Part shown: positions 41,734 through 50,900 of the stretch, piece by piece
Layout: the number at the start of each line of letters is the position of its first letter
Position numbering within the stretch: position 1 is the stretch's first letter
Origin: Mumia sp050632745
GTDB taxonomy: Bacteria; Actinomycetota; Actinomycetes; Propionibacteriales; Nocardioidaceae
Direction of reading: 5' to 3'
Assembly (NCBI RefSeq): GCF_050632745.1
Contig: NZ_JBODSD010000006.1
Coordinates: 62,001 to 126,000, forward strand
DNA: 64,000 bases
Notes under the pieces: generated by a model
Told to the model about the DNA's origin: nothing
Seen by the model: the letters and a program-made list of their open reading frames with translations, nothing else
Database searches by the model: none
Position numbers and translations under genes: made by a program

Positions 41734-43155
41734 TCACTCGAGCTCGGCGGGGTCCTTCACGTAGGTGCGCTCGGCGTAGAAGGCGCGGTTGATGAACCAC
41801 GTGATCACCCACAGGACGACGCCGACGCCGATCATGATCCCCGCGACGACGTACTGCTCCCCGTCCCGGCCCGACAGCGGCGTCACGAGGTAGAGGCACG
41901 TGACGGCGCCGATCACCGGCAGGATCGTGGGGGCGACGAAGTGCCGGCTGTCGACGTGGTCGCGACGCAGGACCAGGACGGCGACGTTGACGACCGTGAA
42001 GACCGCGAGCAGCAGCAGCGCCGTCGTGCCGCCCAGCGTGGCGACGGCGTCCTCGCTGGCGTTGAAGACGTAGGTGATGAGCCCGAGGGCCAGCAGCGTC
42101 GTGAAGAGGATCGCGACCCATGGCGTCTGCCGCTTGCGTCCGACGTGGGCCAGCGGTGGCGGAAGGACGTGCTGCCTGGCCATCCCGTACAGCAGCCGGC
42201 TGGCCATCAGCATGTTGATCAGCGCGGTGTTGGCGACCGCGAACATCGTGATGAACGGATAGATCTCGTCGATCGGGAGGTTGGGCGCCCCGGTCTCCAC
42301 GACGGTGAGGAGCGGCGTCTCGGTCGCGGCGAGCTTGCCGATGGGGACCAGCGCGACCGCGGTGATCGAGACGAGGACGTAGATCAGGCCGGTGATCGAC
42401 AGGCCGGTCAGCATGATCCGCGGGAACGTCGAGACCGGGTCCTTCGTCTCCTCGGCCATGTTGACGGAGTCCTCGAAGCCGACCATCGCGAAGAACGCCA
42501 GCGAGGTCGCCGTCGTCACCGCCAGGAAGACGTTCTTGTCCTCCGGGGTGTCGAAGGCCACCACCCGGGAGAAGTCGGCGTCGCCCTGCACGATCGCCCA
42601 CACCCCGACGAGGAGGACGAGCAGGAGACCGGTCAGCTCGACGAGGGTGAGGACGACGTTCGTCATGATCCCGTGCGCCACACCGCGCAGGTTCACCAGC
42701 GCGAGGACGATCATGAAGAGCAGGGCCACCACGAGGATCCCGGAGTTGCCGAGGTCCAGCCCGAAGCCCTGGTCCAGGCTGCGCGCGAAGACGCGCGAGG
42801 CGGTCGAGGCCGACGTGATGCCCGAGGACAGGACGGCGAACGCGACCAGGAACGTCAGGAAGTGGATCCCGAAGGCCTTGTGCGTGTAGAGGGCGGCGCC
42901 GGCGGCCTGCGGATACTTCGTGACGAGCTCGAGGTAGGAGAACGCGGTCAGCGTCGCGATGACGAAGGCGATGATGAACGGCAGCCATGCTGCACCGCCG
43001 ACCTCGGCGGCGACCTGGCCCGTGAGGGCGTAGACGCCGGTGCCGAGGATGTCTCCGACGATGAAGAGCAGGAGCAGCTTCGGTGTCAGGAAGCGCCTCA
43101 GCTCCGGTGGGCGGTCCTGCTCCGATGTCGTGGAACCAGGCCTTGCGTCGCTCAT
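41734..43155 (-). CDS. APC family amino acid permease
   Basis: 473-residue permease with about 12 helices. LLLFIVGDILGTGVYALTGQVAAEVGGAAWLPF carries the first-helix APC signature, FSYLELVTKYPQAAGAALYTHKAFGI is helix 2-3, and FAMVGFEDSVNMAEETKDPVSTFPR is the conserved helix 6-7 stretch, with the family's E-D-P pattern. The substrate is probably an amino acid or amine; it is not identifiable. ATG 43155 has GAGGAGG upstream; an ATG 10 codons further up lacks such a site. Its promoter region is shared with the divergent SOS-box gene: the LexA box lies 87 bp before its start. Confidence 0.88.
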   Translation of the reverse strand: MSDARPGSTTSEQDRPPELRRFLTPKLLLLFIVGDILGTGVYALTGQVAAEVGGAAWLPFIIAFVIATLTAFSYLELVTKYPQAAGAALYTHKAFGIHFLTFLVAFAVLSSGITSASTASRVFARSLDQGFGLDLGNSGILVVALLFMIVLALVNLRGVAHGIMTNVVLTLVELTGLLLVLLVGVWAIVQGDADFSRVVAFDTPEDKNVFLAVTTATSLAFFAMVGFEDSVNMAEETKDPVSTFPRIMLTGLSITGLIYVLVSITAVALVPIGKLAATETPLLTVVETGAPNLPIDEIYPFITMFAVANTALINMLMASRLLYGMARQHVLPPPLAHVGRKRQTPWVAILFTTLLALGLITYVFNASEDAVATLGGTTALLLLAVFTVVNVAVLVLRRDHVDSRHFVAPTILPVIGAVTCLYLVTPLSGRDGEQYVVAGIMIGVGVVLWVITWFINRAFYAERTYVKDPAELE

Positions 43156-43241
43156 GGCACCCCTCCTCGTACGCCGGTCGCGCACCCCTCACTGTCGTGC
43201 CGGGCCGCGCTGGCCGCAATCCGGCAGAGGGTGGAGGTTGA

Positions 43242-43271
43242 TCGAACACGTGTTCGAAGCAGGCGTATCCT
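43242..43271 (+). promoter_or_regulatory. LexA (SOS) box and leaderless promoter of the 91-residue protein gene
   Basis: TCGAACACGTGTTCGA (43242-43257) is a perfect 16-bp palindrome and fits the actinobacterial LexA consensus TCGAAC-N4-GTTCGA exactly. TATCCT (43266-43271) follows, exactly 6 nt before GTG 43278. LexA bound here would cover the promoter from -35 to just above -10. The box also lies in the upstream region of the divergent permease. It is the only such site I noticed in the window. Confidence 0.88.
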
Positions 43272-43277
43272 TTCCGC

Positions 43278-43553
43278 GTGGGAACCAACAGGCGGTACGG
43301 CCAGGAGGAGCGTTCCGTCGCCCCGCCTCGCGAGGGCCGCGGAGTCCGTCACGTCTGGGTCTCGCTCAGCCGGTACGAGTCGGACGCCTATCCCGGTCTG
43401 GTGATCGAGTGGCGCCGCGAGTCGCAGGGCTGGGTCGCGCGGGTCGCGTTCGTCCCCGGCAAGGAGGGGGAGGGGACGCTGGTCGAGCAGTGGGTCCCCG
43501 CCAAGCGCCTCCGTCCCGCCAGTCCGGACGCCCCCGCCGGTTCTGCCGGCTGA
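43278..43553 (+). CDS. small SOS-regulated protein of unknown function
   Basis: 91-residue soluble protein. The first 20 residues are basic and flexible (GTNRRYGQEERSVAPPREGR). Then comes a compact, tryptophan-rich, probably beta-stranded part, HVWVSLSRYESDAYPGLVIE, WRRESQGWVARVAFVPGKEG and LVEQWVPAKRLRPA, with a Pro/Ala tail. No known motif is seen. The gene is leaderless and lies directly behind a perfect LexA box, so it is expected to be induced by DNA damage. My impression is that similar small proteins accompany mutagenesis genes (imuA/imuB/dnaE2) in other actinobacteria; none of those are near here, and I cannot check this. Confidence 0.75.
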   Translation: MGTNRRYGQEERSVAPPREGRGVRHVWVSLSRYESDAYPGLVIEWRRESQGWVARVAFVPGKEGEGTLVEQWVPAKRLRPASPDAPAGSAG

Positions 43554-43573
43554 CCGGCCAGGAGGCTGCAGGC

Positions 43574-44482
43574 TCACCCCAGCTCCACCCGCCCCGCCGC
43601 CGCGAGCAGGGCGTCCAGGACCGCGGTGACGGCCGGGCCGGGCTCGCGCCGGTTCTGCCGGTGCCGTGCGATGACCCGGCGGGAGCCGAGGCCGGGCAGC
43701 GGGACCACCTCCACCCCTGCAGGCAGCTCCTGCTGCAGCGCGAGGGCGGCGACCATGGCCACGCCCTCGCCGGCGGCCACCAGGGCGTACGCGGCCTCGA
43801 AGCTCGTGAACTGGTGGACGACGCGCAGGCGCCCTCCGAGCGTGCCGGCGAGACGCTCGAGCGCGCGGGCGGCGGCGGTCTGCCGCTCGGCGGCGAGCCA
43901 GGGCGCGTCCGTCAGGTCGGCGACCTGGGTGGGCGTCGGGAACGTCGACGGGATGACGACCCGCCACGGCTCGTCGAGCAGGATCACGTCGTGCATGCCG
44001 CGCGGGGCGCTGGTGACGGCGTCCTCGTCCTGCTCGACGAGGACGAGGTCGAGCTCGCCGGCGCGGAGGAGGCGGACAGCCTCGTCCGGCTCGTGCTCGG
44101 CGACGGTGACCTCGATGCCGGGGTAGTCCTCGCGCACCTGACCGAGCGACGGACCGACGATCGCCTGGATCGACGTCTGGAACGCCCCGACGGCCACCCG
44201 GCCGGAGACCTCGTCGCCCATCGTCGCCAGGGTCTTGCGTGCCTCCACCAGCTCCGCCTCGATGCGCTCGGCCGTCTCGGCCAGGACGCGTCCGGCCGGG
44301 GTGAGCGTGACGCCGCGCGGACCTCGCGCGAGCACGTCGAGACCCTCCTCGGACTCCAGGCGCGCTATCTGCTGGGAGACCGCCGAGGGTGTGACGTTCA
44401 ACTCATCCGCGGCCGCGAGGATGCCGCCCGTCCGGTATACGGCCAGCAGATACGCGAGTCGGCGCGGGTCGATCGATGCCAT
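43574..44482 (-). CDS. LysR family transcriptional regulator
   Basis: 302-residue LysR protein. The winged helix occupies 1-65 (RRLAYLLAVYRTGGILAAADELNVTPSAVSQQIARLESEEGLDVLARGPRGVTLTPAGRVL), then a linker helix and the two-lobed effector domain (VAVGAFQTSIQAIVGPSLGQV, DLVLVEQDEDAV, WLAAERQTAAARAL, GEGVAMVAALALQQEL). Start ATG 44482 has TAGCAT exactly 6 nt upstream, and the symmetric AGCATTGCT lies across it, so it probably represses itself. It diverges from a small membrane protein gene 144 bp away, the classic LysR-target layout. The inducer is unknown. Confidence 0.9.
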   Translation of the reverse strand: MASIDPRRLAYLLAVYRTGGILAAADELNVTPSAVSQQIARLESEEGLDVLARGPRGVTLTPAGRVLAETAERIEAELVEARKTLATMGDEVSGRVAVGAFQTSIQAIVGPSLGQVREDYPGIEVTVAEHEPDEAVRLLRAGELDLVLVEQDEDAVTSAPRGMHDVILLDEPWRVVIPSTFPTPTQVADLTDAPWLAAERQTAAARALERLAGTLGGRLRVVHQFTSFEAAYALVAAGEGVAMVAALALQQELPAGVEVVPLPGLGSRRVIARHRQNRREPGPAVTAVLDALLAAAGRVELG

Positions 44483-44500
44483 TCAGCAATGCTAAACGGC
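44483..44500 (-). promoter_or_regulatory. LysR autoregulatory site and leaderless promoter
   Basis: On the minus strand TAGCAT (44494-44489) lies 6 nt before the lysR ATG. The short palindrome AGCA-A-TGCT (44485-44493) overlaps it. The remainder of the 143-bp divergent region up to 44625 has no clear second promoter. Confidence 0.5.
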
Positions 44501-44625
44501 TCATCAAGAAAGGCTCGATTGTGCTTAACCCGAGTGCGGCGCACACTGGACTGGTCGCCGCCCGTGAGGCCCTCCGGACGCCGGCACTTCCCCCTCATCC
44601 ACGCACGACCTTCTCGGAGCCGCAC

Positions 44626-45099
44626 ATGTTCTCGGTCGCCGACTTCGTCACCACCCTCGGGTGGGTCGGCGCTGTCGCGGGCGCAGCCGCGTACCTTCTC
44701 GTCAGCCGCGGACGCTGGAAGGCCGCCTCGGCGCGCTACCAGTCCGCCAACCTCCTCGGCGCCGGCCTCATGGGTGGGGTCGCGGCGTTCAACGGCGTCT
44801 GGCCGTCCGCCGCGGCGAACCTCATCTGGATCGTGATCGGCGGCCAGGCCCTGTGGGCCATCGTCGCCAAGAAGCACGCGGACCGTCAGGCTGCCGCGGC
44901 GTCGGTCTCGGCCGCCGACCTCGAGCCGCGCGAGAACCCCCTCGTCGAGGCGACCCCGCTCGTCGCGGCGACGTCGCCCGCGGTCGAGCGTGCCGAGGCC
45001 TCGTACGACCTGCTGCTCGAGGAGCGCGACCCGACGCTGCGGATGAGCGTGGACGAGCTCAAGGCGCTCACCGGTCGGGGGGTCGCGGCCGCCGCCTGA
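44626..45099 (+). CDS. small membrane protein, CBU_0592-like
   Basis: 157-residue protein. Three hydrophobic helices (VADFVTTLGWVGAVAGAAAYLLV, LLGAGLMGGVAAFNGVW, SAAANLIWIVIGGQALWAIV) form the CBU_0592-like membrane domain, about 1-80, function unknown. The C-terminal 75 residues are cytosolic, acidic and ordered only toward the end (YDLLLEERDPTLRMSVDELKAL). The open frame starts earlier (44476), but the hydrophobic domain begins directly after ATG 44626. Divergent from the LysR regulator, which may control it; a clear hairpin terminator follows. Confidence 0.75.
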   Translation: MFSVADFVTTLGWVGAVAGAAAYLLVSRGRWKAASARYQSANLLGAGLMGGVAAFNGVWPSAAANLIWIVIGGQALWAIVAKKHADRQAAAASVSAADLEPRENPLVEATPLVAATSPAVERAEASYDLLLEERDPTLRMSVDELKALTGRGVAAAA

Positions 45100-45116
45100 T
45101 CGTCGTACGACGTTGC

Positions 45117-45150
45117 ATGCCCTCTCCCGGATCGGTCCGGGAGAGGGCAT
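45117..45150 (+). terminator. hairpin terminator after the CBU_0592-like gene
   Basis: Perfect 15-bp arms, ATGCCCTCTCCCGGA (45117-45131) and TCCGGGAGAGGGCAT (45136-45150), with loop TCGG. No U tract. It precedes the next gene's ribosome site by a few nucleotides. Confidence 0.85.
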
Positions 45151-45173
45151 CGTCGTGAGGGGAGGAGGTCGCG

Positions 45174-46376
45174 ATGTCGACGATCGTCGTGGGCGGAGGG
45201 CAGGCCGGTCTGGCCGTCAGCCATGAGCTGGCCGCGCTGGGCGTCGAGCACCGGGTCCTCGAGCGCGGACGCGTGGCGCAGACCTGGCGCGGCCGGTGGG
45301 ACAGCTTCACCCTCGTGACGCCCAACTGGAGCCTGCGACTCCCCGGCAGCGCGTACGACGGCGACGAGCCGGAGGGGCACGTCCCGAGGGACGCGATCGT
45401 GGCGTTCCTGCAGGACTACGCCGAACGCCAGGCCGGCCCGGTCGAGGAGGGTACGACGGTGGCGAGCGTGGAGACGGGCCGCGGGGCGCGCTTCCTCCTC
45501 CGTACCGACCAGGGGGACATCGACGCCGACGCCGTGGTCGTCTGCACGGGCGCCTACCAGCGGCCGCACCTTCCGCCCGCGGCGACGGCCTTCCCGTCGT
45601 CGGTCGCGGTCCTCGACGTGACGGCGTACCGCCGCCCGTCCGACCTCCCCGACGGGCGGGTGCTCGTGGTGGGGTCGGGCCAGACGGGCGTGCAGCTCGC
45701 CGAGGAGCTCCACCTCGCAGGACGGGACGTGCTGCTCGCCTGCGGACGTGCGCCGTGGACCCCACGACGGCTCGACGGCGTCGACGTCGTGACGTGGCTG
45801 GAGCGGGCCGGCTACTTCGACCAGCCGCGGTCCGCGCTGCCTGGACCGGCGGCGAGGCTCCTGGCGAATCCTCAGGCGACCGGCGCCCGGGGCGGCCACG
45901 ACCTGCACTACCGGGTGCTCCAGGAGCTGGGTGTGGTGCTGACCGGACGTCTCCTGGGTGTCGCGGACGGGACGGTCGCGTTCGCCGACGACCTCGCGGA
46001 GTCGGTCGCCTTCGGGGACGCCCGGCTCGCCGACATGCGCGGGCTTCTCGACGGCCGCTTCGGTGACGAGGCGCCGGACGTGCCCGAGCCGAAGCCCTTC
46101 GTCGCCGACCCGCCGCTGCGCGCGGACGTCGCCGGGATCGGTGCCGTCGTGCTCACGGCCGGGTTCCGGCCGGACTACGCCCGATGGGTGCAGTTCCCGG
46201 TGTTCGACGCCGACGGTTTCCCGCTGGTCGCCGACGACCTGTCCACCGCCGTACCGGGGCTCTACTTCTGCGGGGTCCACTTCCTCCGCAACCGCCGGTC
46301 GTCGCTCCAGTGGGGCGTCGGCGACGACGCGCACGTCGTGGCGCGCACGCTCGCCGAGGAGCAGTCCGCCGCGTGA
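45174..46376 (+). CDS. flavin-containing (FAD/NADPH) monooxygenase-like oxidoreductase
   Basis: 400-residue two-dinucleotide-binding-domain flavoprotein. VVGGGQAGLAVSHELAALGV (5-24) binds FAD. VVVCTGAYQRPHLPP is the conserved segment before the NADPH site; VLVVGSGQTGVQLAEELHLAGRDVLLACG is the second Rossmann. PGLYFCGVHFLRNRRSSLQWGVG near the end closes the FAD site. The family (CzcO-like/YUC-like) oxygenates amines, sulfides or ketones; the substrate cannot be told. GGAGGAGG precedes ATG 45174. It is followed by the convergent MBL hydrolase after 10 bp. Confidence 0.85.
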   Translation: MSTIVVGGGQAGLAVSHELAALGVEHRVLERGRVAQTWRGRWDSFTLVTPNWSLRLPGSAYDGDEPEGHVPRDAIVAFLQDYAERQAGPVEEGTTVASVETGRGARFLLRTDQGDIDADAVVVCTGAYQRPHLPPAATAFPSSVAVLDVTAYRRPSDLPDGRVLVVGSGQTGVQLAEELHLAGRDVLLACGRAPWTPRRLDGVDVVTWLERAGYFDQPRSALPGPAARLLANPQATGARGGHDLHYRVLQELGVVLTGRLLGVADGTVAFADDLAESVAFGDARLADMRGLLDGRFGDEAPDVPEPKPFVADPPLRADVAGIGAVVLTAGFRPDYARWVQFPVFDADGFPLVADDLSTAVPGLYFCGVHFLRNRRSSLQWGVGDDAHVVARTLAEEQSAA

Positions 46377-46386
46377 CCCGCGGACT

Positions 46387-47046
46387 TCACCAGCCCCGCG
46401 CGCGCCACTCCGCGAGGTGCGGGCGCTCGTCGCCGAGCGTGGAGTCGTCCCCGTGACCGGGGTAGAACCAGGTCTCGTCCGGGAGGCGGTCGAAGATCTT
46501 GCGCTCCACGTCGTCGATGAGCGACGCGAAGTCGTCGTGCGACCAGGTCTTGCCGACGCCGCCGGGGAACAGCGAGTCGCCCGTGAAGAGGTGCGGCATG
46601 CCGTCGGGATCGTCGTACAGGAGGGCGATCGAGCCCGGCGTGTGGCCGACGAGGTGGATGACCTGGAGCCGCGACCGTCCGACCGCGATCTCCTCGCCGT
46701 CGGTGACCACGGTGTCGATCGGGACCCCGATCTCCTCGGCGTCCTCGGCGCCCGCGATCGTCCGGGCGCCGGTCGCGGCGACGACGTCGGCCAGCGCCTG
46801 CCAGTGGTCGCCGTGGCGGTGGGTCGTGACGACGGCGGCGAGGCCCGCGGCCCCGACCACCTCGATCAGCGTCGCGGCGTCGTTCGCGGCGTCGACCAGG
46901 ACCTGCTCGTCGGTGTGGCGGCAGCGCAGGACGTACGCGTTGTTGCTCATCGGCCCGACCGCGACCTTGGTGATGATCAGGTGGGGGAGCTCACGGAAGT
47001 CCGGCGTGCCCCCGACGGTCACCTTGCCGGTGTAGGTCCTGGTCAT
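46387..47046 (-). CDS. MBL-fold metallo-hydrolase (glyoxalase II-like)
   Basis: 219-residue metallo-beta-lactamase-fold hydrolase. The metal-binding motif THRHGDHWQAL (HxHxDH, about 76-86) is complete, with further ligands HTPGS (about 135) and the Asp in FTGDSLFPGGVG, and the last His in FYPGHGDDSTLGDERP. This is the pattern of hydroxyacylglutathione hydrolase-like enzymes. In an organism using mycothiol, and beside a mycothiol-dependent-type enzyme, it may hydrolyse mycothiol thioesters; that is inference. AGGAGG precedes the ATG. It is transcribed after the DinB-like gene with a 31-bp gap. Confidence 0.85.
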   Translation of the reverse strand: MTRTYTGKVTVGGTPDFRELPHLIITKVAVGPMSNNAYVLRCRHTDEQVLVDAANDAATLIEVVGAAGLAAVVTTHRHGDHWQALADVVAATGARTIAGAEDAEEIGVPIDTVVTDGEEIAVGRSRLQVIHLVGHTPGSIALLYDDPDGMPHLFTGDSLFPGGVGKTWSHDDFASLIDDVERKIFDRLPDETWFYPGHGDDSTLGDERPHLAEWRARGW

Positions 47047-47077
47047 CGTTCCTCCTGGGGTCGGGTACGGCGCCGGC

Positions 47078-47776
47078 TCAGCGCCACGGTCCGAGCTCGG
47101 GCAGGTCGCCGGTGGTGGTCAGGGACGGACCGACGACGCCTCGGGTCACCCAGGCCAGCAGGTCGGCCTGCGTGCCCGACACCGTACGCCCTCCGCCGTC
47201 GCCCACGCCGAAGCCGGAGTCGGTGGCCCGCAGCGCCACGGGCTCACCGGCGCGCTCGCTCAGGTTGGCGGTGGCGTCGTGCAGGGCGAGCGACACCCAG
47301 CCCTGCGGCCACTGGTCCGGCGTGTAGCCGAGGTCGAGGTCGTAGTGGTGCACGATGACCTCGCCCGCCCTCAGCATCGGGATCCACGAGCCGGGGACCT
47401 CCTTGCCCCCGCGGGCGACGACCGTGCGGCCCCACGCGTCGTCCGGGAGCCGGCGGGCGGTGACGATCCAGCGGACCGAGGACTCCGTGAGGTCGTCCAG
47501 GAGTGCGTCCGCGCTGCGGTGCGCCCCGGCCTCGATGTCGGCGTCGCGCGCCTCGGGGGAGGCGTACATCGGCTTCTTCTCGCCCGTCTCGGCCCACGTG
47601 AAGAGGTTCACGAGCGCGTCGGCGTTGCGTGCGAGGTGGGTCACGACATGTCCGCGGGTCCAGCCCGGCAGGAGGCTCGGCGCCCGCATGTCGGCGTCGT
47701 CCAGAGCGTCGAGGGCGAGCAGGAGATCGCGCGTCCGCGAGTCCACGAGGTCGATCACGTCGTAGGGGGTCGCCAT
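47078..47776 (-). CDS. maleylpyruvate isomerase family mycothiol-dependent enzyme (DinB-like fold)
   Basis: 232-residue protein of the MDMPI family. LPGWTRGHVVTHLARNADAL (about 40-59) holds the conserved His of the DinB-like metal site; VIVHHYDLDLGYTPDQWP (about 145-162) supplies further His/Asp ligands. The C-terminal region has the GxxADLLAWVTR pattern of the mycothiol-dependent maleylpyruvate isomerase C-terminal domain. The true substrate may differ from maleylpyruvate. Start ATG 47776 was chosen because CAGGGT lies exactly 6 nt upstream; the open frame starts earlier. The same MBL-MDMPI-uvrA order is common in actinobacteria. Confidence 0.82.
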   Translation of the reverse strand: MATPYDVIDLVDSRTRDLLLALDALDDADMRAPSLLPGWTRGHVVTHLARNADALVNLFTWAETGEKKPMYASPEARDADIEAGAHRSADALLDDLTESSVRWIVTARRLPDDAWGRTVVARGGKEVPGSWIPMLRAGEVIVHHYDLDLGYTPDQWPQGWVSLALHDATANLSERAGEPVALRATDSGFGVGDGGGRTVSGTQADLLAWVTRGVVGPSLTTTGDLPELGPWR

Positions 47777-47903
47777 GGGGCCACCCTGCCAGGCGCGGGG
47801 CCGCACGGGTCATCGGGGATGCCGTCGCCGAGGCGCCGGGTTCCGCCGACCGGTTTTGTCAGGCCCCCTCGGTACCCTTGACAAGGTGGGTCGAGTCCTG
47901 CCC

Positions 47904-47926
47904 GGGCGTTGATCCACGCCCTTTTT
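47904..47926 (+). terminator. intrinsic terminator in the uvrA leader (possible attenuator)
   Basis: GGGCGT-TGATCC-ACGCCC followed by TTTTT (47922-47926). This is the only classical stem plus U-tract terminator I noticed. It sits 37 nt before the uvrA start and downstream of a possible -10 box TACCCT (47873-47878), while the gene upstream points the other way. It therefore lies in the uvrA leader. TTGTCA-N17-TGACAA (47856-47884) is a further inverted repeat in this 186-bp region; no LexA box is visible. Confidence 0.65.
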
Positions 47927-47962
47927 CTCCCGACCGGCGCGACCCCCAGGAAGGCTGTTCAC

Positions 47963-50900
47963 GTGGCAGATCAACTGCTCATCCGCGGCGCTCGCGAGCA
48001 CAATCTGAAGGACGTCTCCCTCGAGCTCCCGCGGGACGCGATGATCGTCTTCACGGGACTGTCGGGCTCCGGCAAGTCCTCGCTCGCGTTCGACACGATC
48101 TTCGCCGAGGGGCAGCGCCGCTACGTCGAGAGCCTCTCCGCATACGCGCGGCAGTTCCTCGGCCAGATGGACAAGCCCGACGTCGACTTCATCGAGGGCC
48201 TGTCGCCGGCGGTGTCGATCGACCAGAAGTCGACCTCGCGCAACCCGCGCTCGACCGTCGGGACGATCACCGAGGTCTACGACTACCTGCGGCTCCTCTA
48301 CGCGCGCATCGGGCACCCGCACTGCCCGGTCTGCGGCGAGGCGATCACCAAGCAGACCCCGCAGCAGATCGTCGACCGGATCATGGAGCTCGAGGAGGGC
48401 ACCCGCTTCCAGGTCCTCGCGCCGGTCATCCGCGGGCGCAAGGGCGAATACCTCGACCTCTTCCGCCAGCTGCAGTCGCAGGGCTACAGCCGTGTCCGGG
48501 TCGACGGGCAGACCCACAACCTCGCCGACGAGCCGCCGACGCTCGCCAAGCAGAAGAAGCACGACATCGAGGTCGTCGTGGACCGGCTCGCGGTCAAGCC
48601 GACGGCCCAGCAGCGCATCACCGACTCGGTCGAGACCGCGCTCAACCTCGCCGACGGGCTCGTGCTCCTCGACTTCGTGGACCTGCCCGAGGACGACGCC
48701 CACCGGGTGCGCCGCTTCTCCGAGAAGCTCGCCTGCCCCAACGACCACCCGCTAGCCGTGGACGAGCTGGAGCCGCGGTCGTTCTCGTTCAACGCGCCGT
48801 TCGGCGCCTGCCCGGACTGCTCGGGCCTGGGCACCCGGATGGAGGTCGATCCCGAGCTGGTCGTGCCGGACCCGTCGCTGTCCCTCGACGACGGCGCGAT
48901 CGCCCCGTGGTCGGCGGCGCACGTCGCGGACTACTTCGGTCGCCTGATCGACGCGCTCGCCGAGGAGCTCGGCTTCACCACCGCGACGCCGTTCGAGGAC
49001 CTGCCGTCGTCGGCGCGCAAGGCGCTGCTCGAGGGCCACCCGACGCAGGTTCACGTGCACTACCGCAACCGCTACGGGCGCGAGCGCTCCTACTGGAGCT
49101 CGTTCGAGGGCGTCATCCCCTACGTCGTACGCCGCCACGCCGAGGCCGAGTCGGACACGACCCGCGAGCGCTTCGAGGACTACATGCGCGAGGTGCCGTG
49201 CCCGACCTGCGGCGGCACCCGCCTCAAGCCGGTCATCCTCGGGGTGACGGTGCGCTCGGCCACCCACGGCGAGAAGAACATCGCCGAGGTCTCCGCGCTC
49301 TCCATCGAGGAGGCGGCGCGCTACCTCAGCGACCTCGAGATGTCCGAGCGCGAGAGCCAGATCGGCCAGCACGTGCTCAAGGAGATCCACGAGCGGCTGC
49401 GGTTCCTGCTCGACGTCGGGCTCGACTACCTGAGCCTCGACCGCGCGGCGGGGTCGCTGTCGGGTGGCGAGGCGCAGCGCATCCGGCTGGCGACGCAGAT
49501 CGGGGCGGGGCTCGTCGGCGTGCTCTACGTCCTCGACGAGCCGTCGATCGGTCTCCACCAGCGCGACAACCACCGGCTCATCGAGACGCTGGTCCGCCTC
49601 CGCGACCTCGGCAACACGCTGATCGTCGTGGAGCACGACGAGGACACGATCCGCGCGTCGGACTGGGCGGTGGACATCGGCCCGGGCGCCGGCGAGCACG
49701 GCGGTCAGGTCATCGTCTCCGGCACCGTGGAGGAGCTGTTCGCGTCGGAGGACTCGATCACCGGCGCTTACCTGTCCGGCCGCAAGGAGATCGCGGTGCC
49801 GGCGGAGCGGCGTCCGCGTCGCGAGGGGCACGAGCTGGTCGTGCGCGGAGCCCGCGAGCACAACCTCAAGGGCATCGACGTCGCGTTCCCGCTCGGACAG
49901 CTGGTCGCGGTGACCGGCGTGTCGGGGTCGGGCAAGTCGACGCTGGTCAACGACATCCTCTACACCTCCCTCGCGCGCACGATCCACAACGCGCGGGCCC
50001 TCCCGGGCCGGCACAAGGACATCACCGGCATCGACCTGGTCGACAAGATCATCCACGTCGACCAGTCGCCGATCGGGCGCACCCCGCGCTCCAACCCGGC
50101 CACCTACACCGGGGTCTGGGACCACGTGCGCAAGCTGTTCGCGGCCACCCCGGAGGCGAAGGTGCGCGGCTACCAGCAGGGCCGCTTCTCGTTCAACGTC
50201 AAGGGTGGGCGCTGCGAGGCGTGCTCGGGCGACGGCACGATCAAGATCGAGATGAACTTCCTCCCGGACGTGTACGTGCCGTGCGAGGTGTGCCACGGGG
50301 CGCGCTACAACCGCGAGACGCTCGAGGTGCACTACAAGGGCAAGACGGTCGCCGACGTGCTCGACATGCCGATCGAGGAGGCCAAGACGTTCTTCGAGGC
50401 GATCCCGGCGATCGCGCGCCACCTCAACACGCTGGTCGACGTCGGTCTGGGCTACGTCCGCCTCGGGCAGCCGGCTCCGACGCTGTCCGGCGGCGAGGCC
50501 CAGCGCGTGAAGCTCGCGGCCGAGCTGCAGAAGCGGCAGACCGGTCGCACCCTGTACGTCCTCGACGAGCCGACCACCGGTCTGCACTTCGAGGACATCC
50601 GCAAGCTGCTCGGCGTGCTCGGCCGACTCGTGGACCAGGGCAACTCGGTCATCGTCATCGAGCACAACCTCGACGTGATCAAGACCGCCGACTGGCTCAT
50701 CGACATGGGCCCCGAGGGCGGCAACCGCGGGGGCACGCTCGTCGCCGAGGGCACCCCGGAGGCGATCGCCGCCCACCCGGACAGCTACACCGGACAGTTC
50801 CTCAAGCCGCTGCTCGAGGGTCGCGAGGCGAAGCAGCCGGCGCTCCAGCCGGCGCTGGACGTCGCACCCGGCCGGATCCGGACGGGCTCGGGGCGGACGG

